Assembly (NCBI GenBank): GCA_017528675.1
Contig: JAFXOO010000463.1
Span: forward strand, 1 to 5,471
Length of the DNA stretch: 5,471 nt
DNA from: Oscillospiraceae bacterium
GTDB lineage: Bacteria; Bacillota; Clostridia; Oscillospirales; Ruminococcaceae
Direction: 5' to 3'
The notes beneath the pieces are model-generated. The model saw nothing but the letters and a program-made list of their open reading frames with translations. It did not search any database and had not been told where the DNA came from. Shown here piece by piece: positions 1 through 5,471 of the stretch (the first letter of the stretch is position 1; each line of letters begins with the position of its first letter). The position numbers were made by a program, and so were the translations under genes.

Positions 1-2
1 AG

Positions 3-2804
3 ATGAAACAGACCCTTGCCTGCCTGATGGCAGCAGCGCTGCTTGTGCCGGGGCTTCCGGTGATGGCAGAAGGAGAGGAGACTGCATCACCTGCGGAGGA
101 TACGGCTGCGGCAGAAAACGCTGCGGAGGATACCGCAGAGGACGTACAGGAAACGATCTCCGTCGAGGAGGAAGCAGAGGAATTCATGTGCTCTGTGGAG
201 GAGGTCGAGCAGTACCTCGATCTTGTGGGAGAATGCGACGGCTATGCAGTCTATCTCCGGCCGGAGGACTATAAGGAGCGTATCGAGGCACAGACGGCAA
301 AGGCATATCCTGACGAGGATGCGGCGAAGGATGCCCGTAAGGAAATCGAAAAGCACCTGAAACCCGTGGAACTGGCGCTGATCGACACTGAGACTCACAA
401 GATGGCTGCCGAGCTCGAACAGATTGAAAAGAGCAAGGAGGAGGTCGTCTATTTCAGCGATGCGGGGCATTATCTGGTGTTCCTGAATGCGGACAAGAAC
501 AAGGTCAACCGCATCCGTTTCCGTGTTTCCACACTTGACAGCGAATATCTGTTCCTGACGAAGGACCAGGAGACGCTCGAACTCTACAGCACCGATTACA
601 AGGAGCTCCGTGCAAGCCTGAAGAAGGGCAGTACTGCGGACAAGAAGACCGCATTCCACTCCGCTGACAATCGGTATCATGCGCTGCTGAGCGAAGCACT
701 TGACCAGGTGTATTACTGCGTCCGGGAGGGTGCCGAAAACGACAAGCTCCGGATGTACTATGACGAGGACACGGCGATGATCGGCCTGATGAACAAGGAA
801 ACCGGCTATATCTGGTGGTCAAGTCCGCTGGAAGCGAACCGTGACACCCGTGCGACTCGAACGCTTGTGACGGATCTGCAATCCTCGGCGGTGCTGACCT
901 ATGGCGATGCCGGAAGCCGTGGCGTAACCAATCTGCGCTCCCGGAACCAGTCCGAAATCCGGATCAAGGAGCTCGATGACGGCATCACCGTGAGCTATGA
1001 GTTCAGTAAGGCGGGCATCACCATTCCGGTGTCTTACCGGCTTGAGGACGATCACCTTGCGGTGAGCGTCAGGACAGCCGACATCAAGGAAACTAAGACG
1101 GCGCAGGGCATCTCTGCAACGCAGCTCACGCTGCTTGGCAGCTTCGGTGCGGCGGGGCCGGAGGAGGAAGGCTACTTTGTCATTCCGGACGGCTGCGGTG
1201 CGCTGATCCGGTTCAACAACGGCAAGGCCTCGACCAAGAGCTATTCCGCCCGTGTCTATGGCCGGGATATCACAACGGTGCCGACCACAAGGCCGCCTGT
1301 GACTGAAAAACTCCTGATGCCGGTGTACGGCATCGTCAAGCAGGACAATGCGATGGCAGTCATCGTGGAGAAGGGCGACGGCAATGTGACACTCAATGCC
1401 AGCGTCAGCGGGCAATCCCTGAGCAGCTACAATATCTGCTCGTTCAACTATATGCTTCGTGGCTCAGATACGTTTTATATGCCCGGTGATTACGGTACGC
1501 TGACTGTTTTCGAGGATGGGCCGATCAAGGCAGAGGAGCTCCGTGTACGGTACTATCCGCTCACTGCTGAGGCGGAAACCGGCTACATGCAGATTGCACA
1601 GACCTACCGGGACTATCTGCTCGGTGACGGCGGCGTGACGGAAAAAACACAGCCGGACACCGCCGAGCTGTATCTCGATCTGTACGGCGGCTGCATGAAG
1701 AACCGCTCGGTTCTGGGGGTACCTGTGACGGTCAGGACTTCGATGACGAGCTTTGATGAGGCAAAGGAGATTGTCTCCGGCCTGCATGACAGCGGTGTGG
1801 ACAAGATGGTCGTCGTGTACAATCAGTGGACGAATGAGGGCATTTCCGGTAAGGTGGACAACAAGGCGGCACCCTCCGGGACACTCGGCGGCAGCAGTGC
1901 TTTCAAACGGCTGAGCAGCTATCTGTCAGAGCAGGGGGACAGCTTCTATCCGGCGGTGAACAACAAGGAGTTCCGGTCCGGCAACGGTTACTACAGCTTC
2001 TTCAACACAACGATCCGCATTTCCAATGCCTACTCCCGTCAGATGCGCTATAACCTGTCCTATGGTGTGCAGGATACCAGCAAAAAGACGCTCCCGCTGT
2101 TATCGCCCGGAACATTTACGGAGCTGTACGGAAAGCTGGCAGCAGCCTACAGCAAGAAAAACATCGGCGGTGTATGCTTCGGGGAGATGACCTCCACGCT
2201 CTGGGGGGATTACGGCAAGCAGAACATGGGGCGTGAGGATACGATGCACGCCTTGCAGGAGAGCTACCAGACCGTGAAGAATGCCGGTGTGGGCATGCTT
2301 TCGGATACATGCGCCGCCTATGCGTTCCCGTATACAGACCGCATCACGGATGTGCCGCTTCAGTCGAGCCGGTTTGATGTGTTCGACGAGGACATTCCGT
2401 TTTATCAGATTGTGATGCACGGTGTGGTGCCCTATTCCGGCACGGCGATCAATGCAAGTGCCGACAGCCGTGCGGCGTTCCTGACATCGGTGGCAACGGG
2501 CTGCAATCCGGCATTTGATATGATCTATGCCGAGGCAAGTGACCTCAAGGATACGGATTTCGACCGCTATTTTTATTCGCATTACGCTTTCTGGACAGAT
2601 ACGGCAGCAGAGGAATACCGCATTGCAAAGGAAGTCCTGTCCGGTGTAAGCGACCAGAAGATTACCAACTATACCCGCAGCGGCGATGTTTCCGTGACGA
2701 CCTTTGAAAACGGCACAGAGATCACGGTGGACTATGCCAATGAGACAATTACTTCCGGCGGCAGGACCTGGTCGCTCGGAGAGAAAGGAGGTGCCGGTCA
2801 ATGA
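3..2804 (+). CDS. DUF5696-type secreted protein, possible glycoside-hydrolase-like enzyme of a sugar-uptake operon
   Basis: Secreted protein of 933 residues as visible. Residues 1-22 form a signal peptide (hydrophobic core about 5-20, likely cleavage after VMA at 22). An acidic Ala/Glu/Asp linker follows to about 60, then a charged helical part (about 61-245). A mainly beta region (about 250-520) contains GYIWWSSPLEANRD (268-281) and FVIPDGCGALIRFNNG (392-407). Residues about 555-880 look like an alternating beta/alpha barrel, with strand-like pieces at LYLDLYGG (556-563), KMVVVYNQW (601-609), GGVCFGEMTS (722-731), GVGMLSDTC (762-770) and PFYQIVMHG (799-807). A short beta domain (about 885-925) ends the protein. 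The DUF5696 assignment comes from remembered family features and from its place before two permeases. Hydrolase activity is inference. There is no C-terminal anchor or well-placed lipobox, so it may be released or held non-covalently. Only two bases precede the ATG, so the true start could lie upstream. Confidence 0.8.
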   Translation: MKQTLACLMAAALLVPGLPVMAEGEETASPAEDTAAAENAAEDTAEDVQETISVEEEAEEFMCSVEEVEQYLDLVGECDGYAVYLRPEDYKERIEAQTAKAYPDEDAAKDARKEIEKHLKPVELALIDTETHKMAAELEQIEKSKEEVVYFSDAGHYLVFLNADKNKVNRIRFRVSTLDSEYLFLTKDQETLELYSTDYKELRASLKKGSTADKKTAFHSADNRYHALLSEALDQVYYCVREGAENDKLRMYYDEDTAMIGLMNKETGYIWWSSPLEANRDTRATRTLVTDLQSSAVLTYGDAGSRGVTNLRSRNQSEIRIKELDDGITVSYEFSKAGITIPVSYRLEDDHLAVSVRTADIKETKTAQGISATQLTLLGSFGAAGPEEEGYFVIPDGCGALIRFNNGKASTKSYSARVYGRDITTVPTTRPPVTEKLLMPVYGIVKQDNAMAVIVEKGDGNVTLNASVSGQSLSSYNICSFNYMLRGSDTFYMPGDYGTLTVFEDGPIKAEELRVRYYPLTAEAETGYMQIAQTYRDYLLGDGGVTEKTQPDTAELYLDLYGGCMKNRSVLGVPVTVRTSMTSFDEAKEIVSGLHDSGVDKMVVVYNQWTNEGISGKVDNKAAPSGTLGGSSAFKRLSSYLSEQGDSFYPAVNNKEFRSGNGYYSFFNTTIRISNAYSRQMRYNLSYGVQDTSKKTLPLLSPGTFTELYGKLAAAYSKKNIGGVCFGEMTSTLWGDYGKQNMGREDTMHALQESYQTVKNAGVGMLSDTCAAYAFPYTDRITDVPLQSSRFDVFDEDIPFYQIVMHGVVPYSGTAINASADSRAAFLTSVATGCNPAFDMIYAEASDLKDTDFDRYFYSHYAFWTDTAAEEYRIAKEVLSGVSDQKITNYTRSGDVSVTTFENGTEITVDYANETITSGGRTWSLGEKGGAGQ
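91..133 (+). repeat. 13-bp in-frame direct repeat in the acidic linker
   Basis: CTGCGGAGGATAC occurs exactly at 91-103 and again at 121-133, 30 bp apart and in frame. Both copies encode Ala-Glu-Asp-Thr (residues 31-34 and 41-44). The rest of the 30-bp unit is diverged. It looks like an old internal duplication that lengthened the flexible acidic linker after the signal peptide. A spacer between membrane or wall and the folded domains is the likely role; this is inference. Confidence 0.6.
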
Positions 2805-3760
2805 GTGAAGAAACCAGAACGGAACAGCCGGCAGCTCCCGAAAAGGGGAAAAAGGAGAAACGGCTGCTGAAAATGCCCTATGAGCGCCGCAAGGGGCTCT
2901 ACGGCTATGGCTTTATTGCGCTGTGGTTTGTGGGCACGGCGATCTGGTTCCTGTATCCGCTGCTCAATTCGCTGATGTATTCGTTCATGACGGTCACACC
3001 GGAAGCGGGCGGCATGCAGGGCGAGTGGGTCGGGCTGAAAAACTATGCCTATGTTTTCGGCGGCGACCAGCACTATGCCCGGTATCTGACCAGTGTGCTC
3101 TGGGAGACTGTCTGGAAAACGCCGCTGATTCTGGTGTTCTCACTGTTCATTGCGGTAATCCTGAACCAGAAGTTCAAGGGGCGCACCTTTGCAAGAGCGG
3201 TATTTTTCCTGCCGGTCATCATTGCCACAGGCCCCGTCTATAACATCATCAACGGCGATATTTCCAAATCCGGTGCAAGCAGCGCCGGGCAGTTCTCGAC
3301 CATGTTCTCGACAGACCTGATGGGAGAGCTGTTCCAGTTCATCGGCATCTATGGCATCTCTGACTCGATGCAGACGATGGTGGAAGCGGTGTCGAATAAC
3401 ATCTTCGGCATTGTGTGGAATGCCGGCATCCAGATCCTCATCTTCCTTGCAGCGCTCCAGAATATCCCGGTGTCCGCCAAGGAGGCCGCACAGATGGAGG
3501 GCGCCACGGCGTGGGAGTATTTCTGGAAGATCACGCTGCCCTATGTTTCACCGATGATTCTTGCCTGCCTGATTTTCACGGTCATCGACAGCTTCACGGC
3601 GCCGGATAATCTGGTCATGGGGCGTGTGCTGGATATGCAGAAGGACTGGCAGTATGGCTATGCAGCGGCGATGGCTTGGGTGTACTTTGCGATTGTTCTG
3701 GCGGCAGTCGGCCTGATTACCTGGATTATGAACCATTTCATCTATTACGAAGTGGATTAA
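2801..3760 (+). CDS. Carbohydrate ABC transporter permease, MalF/LplB type (CUT1 family)
   Basis: Inner-membrane subunit of a binding-protein-dependent importer, expected to pair with the permease that follows. It has 319 residues, a usual length. A charged cytoplasmic N-terminus (1-34) is followed by about six membrane segments near 35-58, 100-121, 131-150, 200-220, 251-268 and 287-310. The EAA loop that docks the ATPase is clear: KEAAQMEGATAWEYF at 227-241, then ITLP at 244-247 and Pro251, with the invariant Gly at 234. The motif IDSFTAPDN (262-270) and the YGYAAAMAW segment (285-293) resemble permeases I recall beside DUF5696 genes. The start overlaps the previous stop as ATGA, and AAGGAGGT at 2785-2792 stands 8 nt upstream, so translational coupling is likely. 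The substrate cannot be read from the sequence; sugar or oligosaccharide is inferred from the family. Confidence 0.93.
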   Translation: MSEETRTEQPAAPEKGKKEKRLLKMPYERRKGLYGYGFIALWFVGTAIWFLYPLLNSLMYSFMTVTPEAGGMQGEWVGLKNYAYVFGGDQHYARYLTSVLWETVWKTPLILVFSLFIAVILNQKFKGRTFARAVFFLPVIIATGPVYNIINGDISKSGASSAGQFSTMFSTDLMGELFQFIGIYGISDSMQTMVEAVSNNIFGIVWNAGIQILIFLAALQNIPVSAKEAAQMEGATAWEYFWKITLPYVSPMILACLIFTVIDSFTAPDNLVMGRVLDMQKDWQYGYAAAMAWVYFAIVLAAVGLITWIMNHFIYYEVD

Positions 3761-3772
3761 GGAGGGACAGAC

Positions 3773-4831
3773 ATGGCAAAAGAAAAACCGGTTGTTGCAC
3801 CGGACGGCACAGTCATCGGCGGCGGTCTCTCCAGAAAGGAACTTCAAAGAATCCGCATGCAGAGCATGAACGAGGAGGAAAAGACCTATCTGCGGCGTAA
3901 AGAAGCTATGGACAAGGTCTGGCCGGTTGCAAGGTTTCTGATTCTGTTCGGGCTTTGCTTCATCATCCTGTATCCGCTGATGTATATGCTGAGCTGCGCC
4001 TTCCGGGCGCAGGAGGACATGAATGACCCGACCGTTATCTGGATTCCTCGGCATTTCACACTCAGAATCCTACAGGAGACCTGGCGGGCGATGGACTTTG
4101 GCAATACCTTCCTGCGGACGCTCCTGCTGAATATCGGCTGTTCGGTTGTGCAGGTCATCACCTGTGCGATTACGGGCTATGGCTTTGCACGCTTTCGCTT
4201 CAAGGGCAAGAATCTGCTGTTCGGGCTTGTGCTGATGCAGATTCTGGTACCAAGCCAGATCATCGCCATTCCGCAATATATGGAGTTCCGCTACTGCCTC
4301 GGCCTGCAACCGCTGATGGAGAAGATCAGCCCCTCGCTTGGCAGTGCATTCAACCTGATTGACTCGCCGCTGACGATGTATCTTCCGGCGCTGATGGCAA
4401 ACGGTATCCGTGCAGGTCTGATGATCTTCATTTTCCGGCAGTTCTTCAAGGGGTTGCCCAAGGAGCTGGAGGATGCGGCATATCTGGACGGCTGCGGGCC
4501 GTTCCGGACATTTGTGCAGGTCATGGTGCCGAATGCAGCCTCCTCATTTCTGACGGTATTCCTGTTTTCGGTGGTGTGGTACTGGAACGACTACTACGTC
4601 AGCTCCACGTTCTTCACCAAGAATTCGACCATCGCCCTGATGCTCAAGAACCTCAATACACAGCTTGCAATTGAATTGTTCAACAGTGCAACGGTCGAGA
4701 TCTCGCCCCGTGAGCAGATTCTCTGGATGGAGGCAGGCTGCCTGCTGGCAGTGCTTCCCCTGCTGATTATGTATGTATTCTTACAGAAATACTTCACGGA
4801 GGGCATAGAACGCTCCGGTCTGGTCGGCTGA
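3773..4831 (+). CDS. Carbohydrate ABC transporter permease, MalG/YtcP type (CUT1 family)
   Basis: Second membrane subunit of the importer. Length is 352 residues, longer than the roughly 280 usual for MalG-type permeases. Part of the excess is a charged, helix-forming cytoplasmic N-terminus (1-50, including KELQRIRMQSMNEEEK at 22-37). More comes from a segment between LGLQ (176-179) and IFRQFF (220-225) that is larger than usual. Membrane segments lie near 51-75, 113-135, 147-168, 203-222, 257-275 and 320-338. The EAA loop reads ELEDAAYLDGCGPFRTF at 231-247, followed by VMVPN (250-254), with Gly240 conserved. The C-terminus QKYFTEGIERSGLVG matches the usual MalG-type ending. A ribosome binding site, AAGGAGG at 3759-3765, overlaps the previous stop and stands 7 nt before the ATG. 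The 12-bp gap puts it in the same operon. No ATPase gene follows, so a shared ATPase encoded elsewhere is likely. Confidence 0.93.
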   Translation: MAKEKPVVAPDGTVIGGGLSRKELQRIRMQSMNEEEKTYLRRKEAMDKVWPVARFLILFGLCFIILYPLMYMLSCAFRAQEDMNDPTVIWIPRHFTLRILQETWRAMDFGNTFLRTLLLNIGCSVVQVITCAITGYGFARFRFKGKNLLFGLVLMQILVPSQIIAIPQYMEFRYCLGLQPLMEKISPSLGSAFNLIDSPLTMYLPALMANGIRAGLMIFIFRQFFKGLPKELEDAAYLDGCGPFRTFVQVMVPNAASSFLTVFLFSVVWYWNDYYVSSTFFTKNSTIALMLKNLNTQLAIELFNSATVEISPREQILWMEAGCLLAVLPLLIMYVFLQKYFTEGIERSGLVG

Positions 4832-4838
4832 CACGGAA

Positions 4839-4870
4839 ATTCCCCGGAATCTGAATAGATTCCGGGGAAT
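4839..4870 (+). terminator. Perfect 13-bp stem hairpin after the operon, probable terminator without a clean T-tract
   Basis: The left arm ATTCCCCGGAATC (4839-4851) and right arm GATTCCGGGGAAT (4858-4870) are exact reverse complements separated by the 6-nt loop TGAATA. It starts 8 nt after the last permease stop codon and lies before the next promoter, where a terminator is expected. The stem has a GC-rich core but is followed by ACTTATGAAA rather than a run of T; T-rich sequence appears only from about 4885. It may be a weak intrinsic terminator, or an mRNA 3'-end structure that stops exonucleases while termination occurs further on. Confidence 0.65.
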
Positions 4871-4914
4871 ACTTATGAAAACACTGATTTATTTGTAAAT
4901 TTTGTGAAGAACGC

Positions 4915-4943
4915 TTGACAAAAATGTGAATATCGTGTATAAT
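4915..4943 (+). promoter_or_regulatory. Consensus sigma-A promoter for the DUF5684-type gene
   Basis: A perfect -35 box TTGACA (4915-4920) and a perfect -10 box TATAAT (4938-4943) are separated by the optimal 17 bp. The expected transcription start is near 4950. The upstream stretch 4876-4908 is A/T-rich and could serve as an UP element. The TG before the -10 box abuts it directly, so this is not an extended -10. No clear operator dyad overlaps the boxes. The promoter predicts strong, largely constitutive expression independent of the upstream operon. Confidence 0.88.
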
Positions 4944-4975
4944 GAGGGTAATATTATAGAAGGAGGGAATATTAT
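4944..4975 (+). repeat. Direct repeat GAGGG(T)AATATTAT spanning the leader
   Basis: GAGGGTAATATTAT (4944-4957) is repeated as GAGGGAATATTAT (4963-4975), differing by one inserted T, with starts 19 bp apart. The first copy covers the expected transcription start and includes the 8-bp palindrome TAATATTA. The second copy contains the ribosome binding site core and the first two bases of the ATG. It may be a small duplication, or a paired binding site for a regulator acting on transcription start and translation; no function is shown. Confidence 0.5.
4958..4967 (+). promoter_or_regulatory. Strong ribosome binding site that fixes the start at 4974
   Basis: AGAAGGAGGG is close to a full anti-16S match, and its GGAGG core (4962-4966) leaves 7 nt before the ATG at 4974. 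The only longer option in this frame, GTG at 4926, lies between the promoter boxes, upstream of the expected transcript start, so it cannot be used from this promoter. Confidence 0.88.
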
Positions 4976-5456
4976 GCATATTTCCATATTATCCGCTCTG
5001 TTGAGCAAGGTGCTTCCGCTGGCTGATTACTATGATTACGGCGATTATGGTGATTATGGTTACGGTGGGTCCGGCGATGAGGTCGCTGTTGCGGCACTCA
5101 CAGGCTTTTATGTGGTTTACCTCATATTCTGCCTCGTGATTGGAATCCTTGGTGTCATCGCCTACTGGAAGATCTTCACCAAGGCAAGAAAGCCCGGCTG
5201 GCATGCCATTGTTCCGTATCTGAACATGTACACCCTGTTTGACATCATCTATGGCAACGGCTGGAAGTTCCTGCTGATGCTGGTGCCCGGTCTGAACGCC
5301 GTGCTGGCGATCATGATGTTGGTGCGGCTTGGCCAGGCGTTCAACAAGAGTACGGGCTTCATAGTCGGTCTGGTCTTCCTGACGCCGATCTTCCTGCTGA
5401 TTCTGGCGTTCGGTGATGCCAGATACAGAGGCCCGCAGAAGGATTGCTTTATCTGA
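4974..5456 (+). CDS. DUF5684-type multi-pass membrane protein with a Tyr/Gly/Asp N-terminal repeat
   Basis: Membrane protein of 160 residues from the ATG at 4974. A short hydrophobic start (MHISILSALLSKVLPLA, 1-17) is followed by an acidic, tyrosine-rich stretch at 18-36. The body has membrane segments near 39-65, 77-93, 97-117 and 129-146. Conserved-looking motifs are YWKIFTKARKPGW (64-76), PYLN (81-84), AFNKSTGF (122-129) and AFGDARYRG (145-153). These match the pattern I remember for DUF5684, a family of unknown function that in some bacteria is fused to signal peptidase I. No catalytic Ser/Lys peptidase part is present here. Residues 1-17 could be a weak signal peptide or an amphipathic helix, so the side on which the repeat sits is uncertain. 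The gene has its own strong promoter and ribosome binding site and is probably monocistronic or first of a new operon. Confidence is high that it is a real gene and moderate for the family. Confidence 0.85.
   Translation: MHISILSALLSKVLPLADYYDYGDYGDYGYGGSGDEVAVAALTGFYVVYLIFCLVIGILGVIAYWKIFTKARKPGWHAIVPYLNMYTLFDIIYGNGWKFLLMLVPGLNAVLAIMMLVRLGQAFNKSTGFIVGLVFLTPIFLLILAFGDARYRGPQKDCFI
5034..5066 (+). repeat. 9-bp tandem repeat encoding Asp-Tyr-Gly units
   Basis: Three 9-bp units (GATTACGGC, then GATTATGGT twice) are followed by a 6-bp partial unit TACGGT. They encode Asp-Tyr-Gly three times and then Tyr-Gly (residues 21-31). Two units are identical at the DNA level, so the array could change length by slippage in steps of 3 residues without breaking the frame. 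The encoded segment is flexible, acidic and aromatic, just before the first clear membrane helix. Confidence 0.8.
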
Positions 5457-5471
5457 TTTTTTGATTTTCAG

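Noticed and set aside
12..23. Possible lipobox around Cys7 (TLAC) in the secreted protein
   Set aside because: The Cys comes before the hydrophobic core instead of after it, and the -3 residue is Thr. A standard signal peptide with cleavage after VMA fits better.
87..680. Long open frame of 197 codons on the minus strand
   Set aside because: It lies wholly inside the DUF5696-type gene and has no recognisable domain. GC-rich coding DNA readily leaves such shadow frames open. The same holds for the other minus-strand frames at 819-1415, 2100-2801 and 3548-4054.
2923..3243. Overlapping plus-strand open frame inside the first permease
   Set aside because: The product is rich in Arg, His and Gly with no family resemblance, while the permease frame shows membrane helices and the EAA loop across the same DNA.
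4876..4889. Sequence TGAAAACACTGATT resembling a CcpA cre site
   Set aside because: It lacks the central CG and has about three mismatches to the consensus, so it is not supported as an operator.
4926..4973. Upstream GTG start giving a 176-aa form of the membrane protein
   Set aside because: The GTG lies between the -35 and -10 boxes, upstream of the expected transcription start, and has no ribosome binding site. The ATG at 4974 has an ideal one.
5457..5471. T-rich tail after the last gene as a terminator
   Set aside because: There is a run of T but no stem before it within the window, and the sequence ends too soon to judge.

Overview
The window looks like chromosomal DNA from a GC-rich member of the Clostridia, perhaps a gut Ruminococcus or Oscillospiraceae-type organism. 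The assignment is tentative. It rests on strong AAGGAGG-type ribosome binding sites, a canonical sigma-A promoter, GC-rich codon choice (CTG, CGG, GGC), and the pairing of a DUF5696-type secreted protein with two CUT1-type permeases, a pairing I recall from Firmicutes. I see no phage, insertion sequence, CRISPR, tRNA or rRNA signal.

Region 1 (3-4831) is a three-gene operon read left to right. It starts with a large secreted protein of the DUF5696 type (933 aa as visible; the start lies at the window edge). A MalF/LplB-type sugar ABC permease follows, overlapping it by 4 bp (ATGA). A MalG/YtcP-type permease begins 12 bp further on. The two permeases would form the membrane channel of a carbohydrate importer. 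No solute-binding protein and no ATPase lie in the window. The ATPase of such importers is often a shared one encoded elsewhere, and the binding protein is probably upstream or unlinked. The C-terminal half of the DUF5696 protein reads like a glycoside-hydrolase-type barrel followed by a small beta domain, so the working idea is a surface glycan-processing protein coupled to uptake of its product. The substrate cannot be read from the sequence.

Region 2 (4832-4973) is an AT-rich intergenic gap. It holds a perfect 13-bp stem hairpin just after the operon, then a consensus promoter (TTGACA, 17 bp, TATAAT), then a short leader in which a GAGGG/AATATTAT motif occurs twice.

Region 3 (4974-5456) is a separately transcribed gene for a 160-aa DUF5684-type membrane protein. 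Its N-terminus carries a Tyr/Gly/Asp repeat made from a 9-bp DNA repeat. Its function is unknown. The last 15 bases are T-rich and contain nothing I can call.

Most of the window is ordinary carbohydrate-uptake content. The parts worth a second look are the possible enzymatic nature of the DUF5696 protein and the unusual promoter, leader and N-terminal repeat of the DUF5684 gene.
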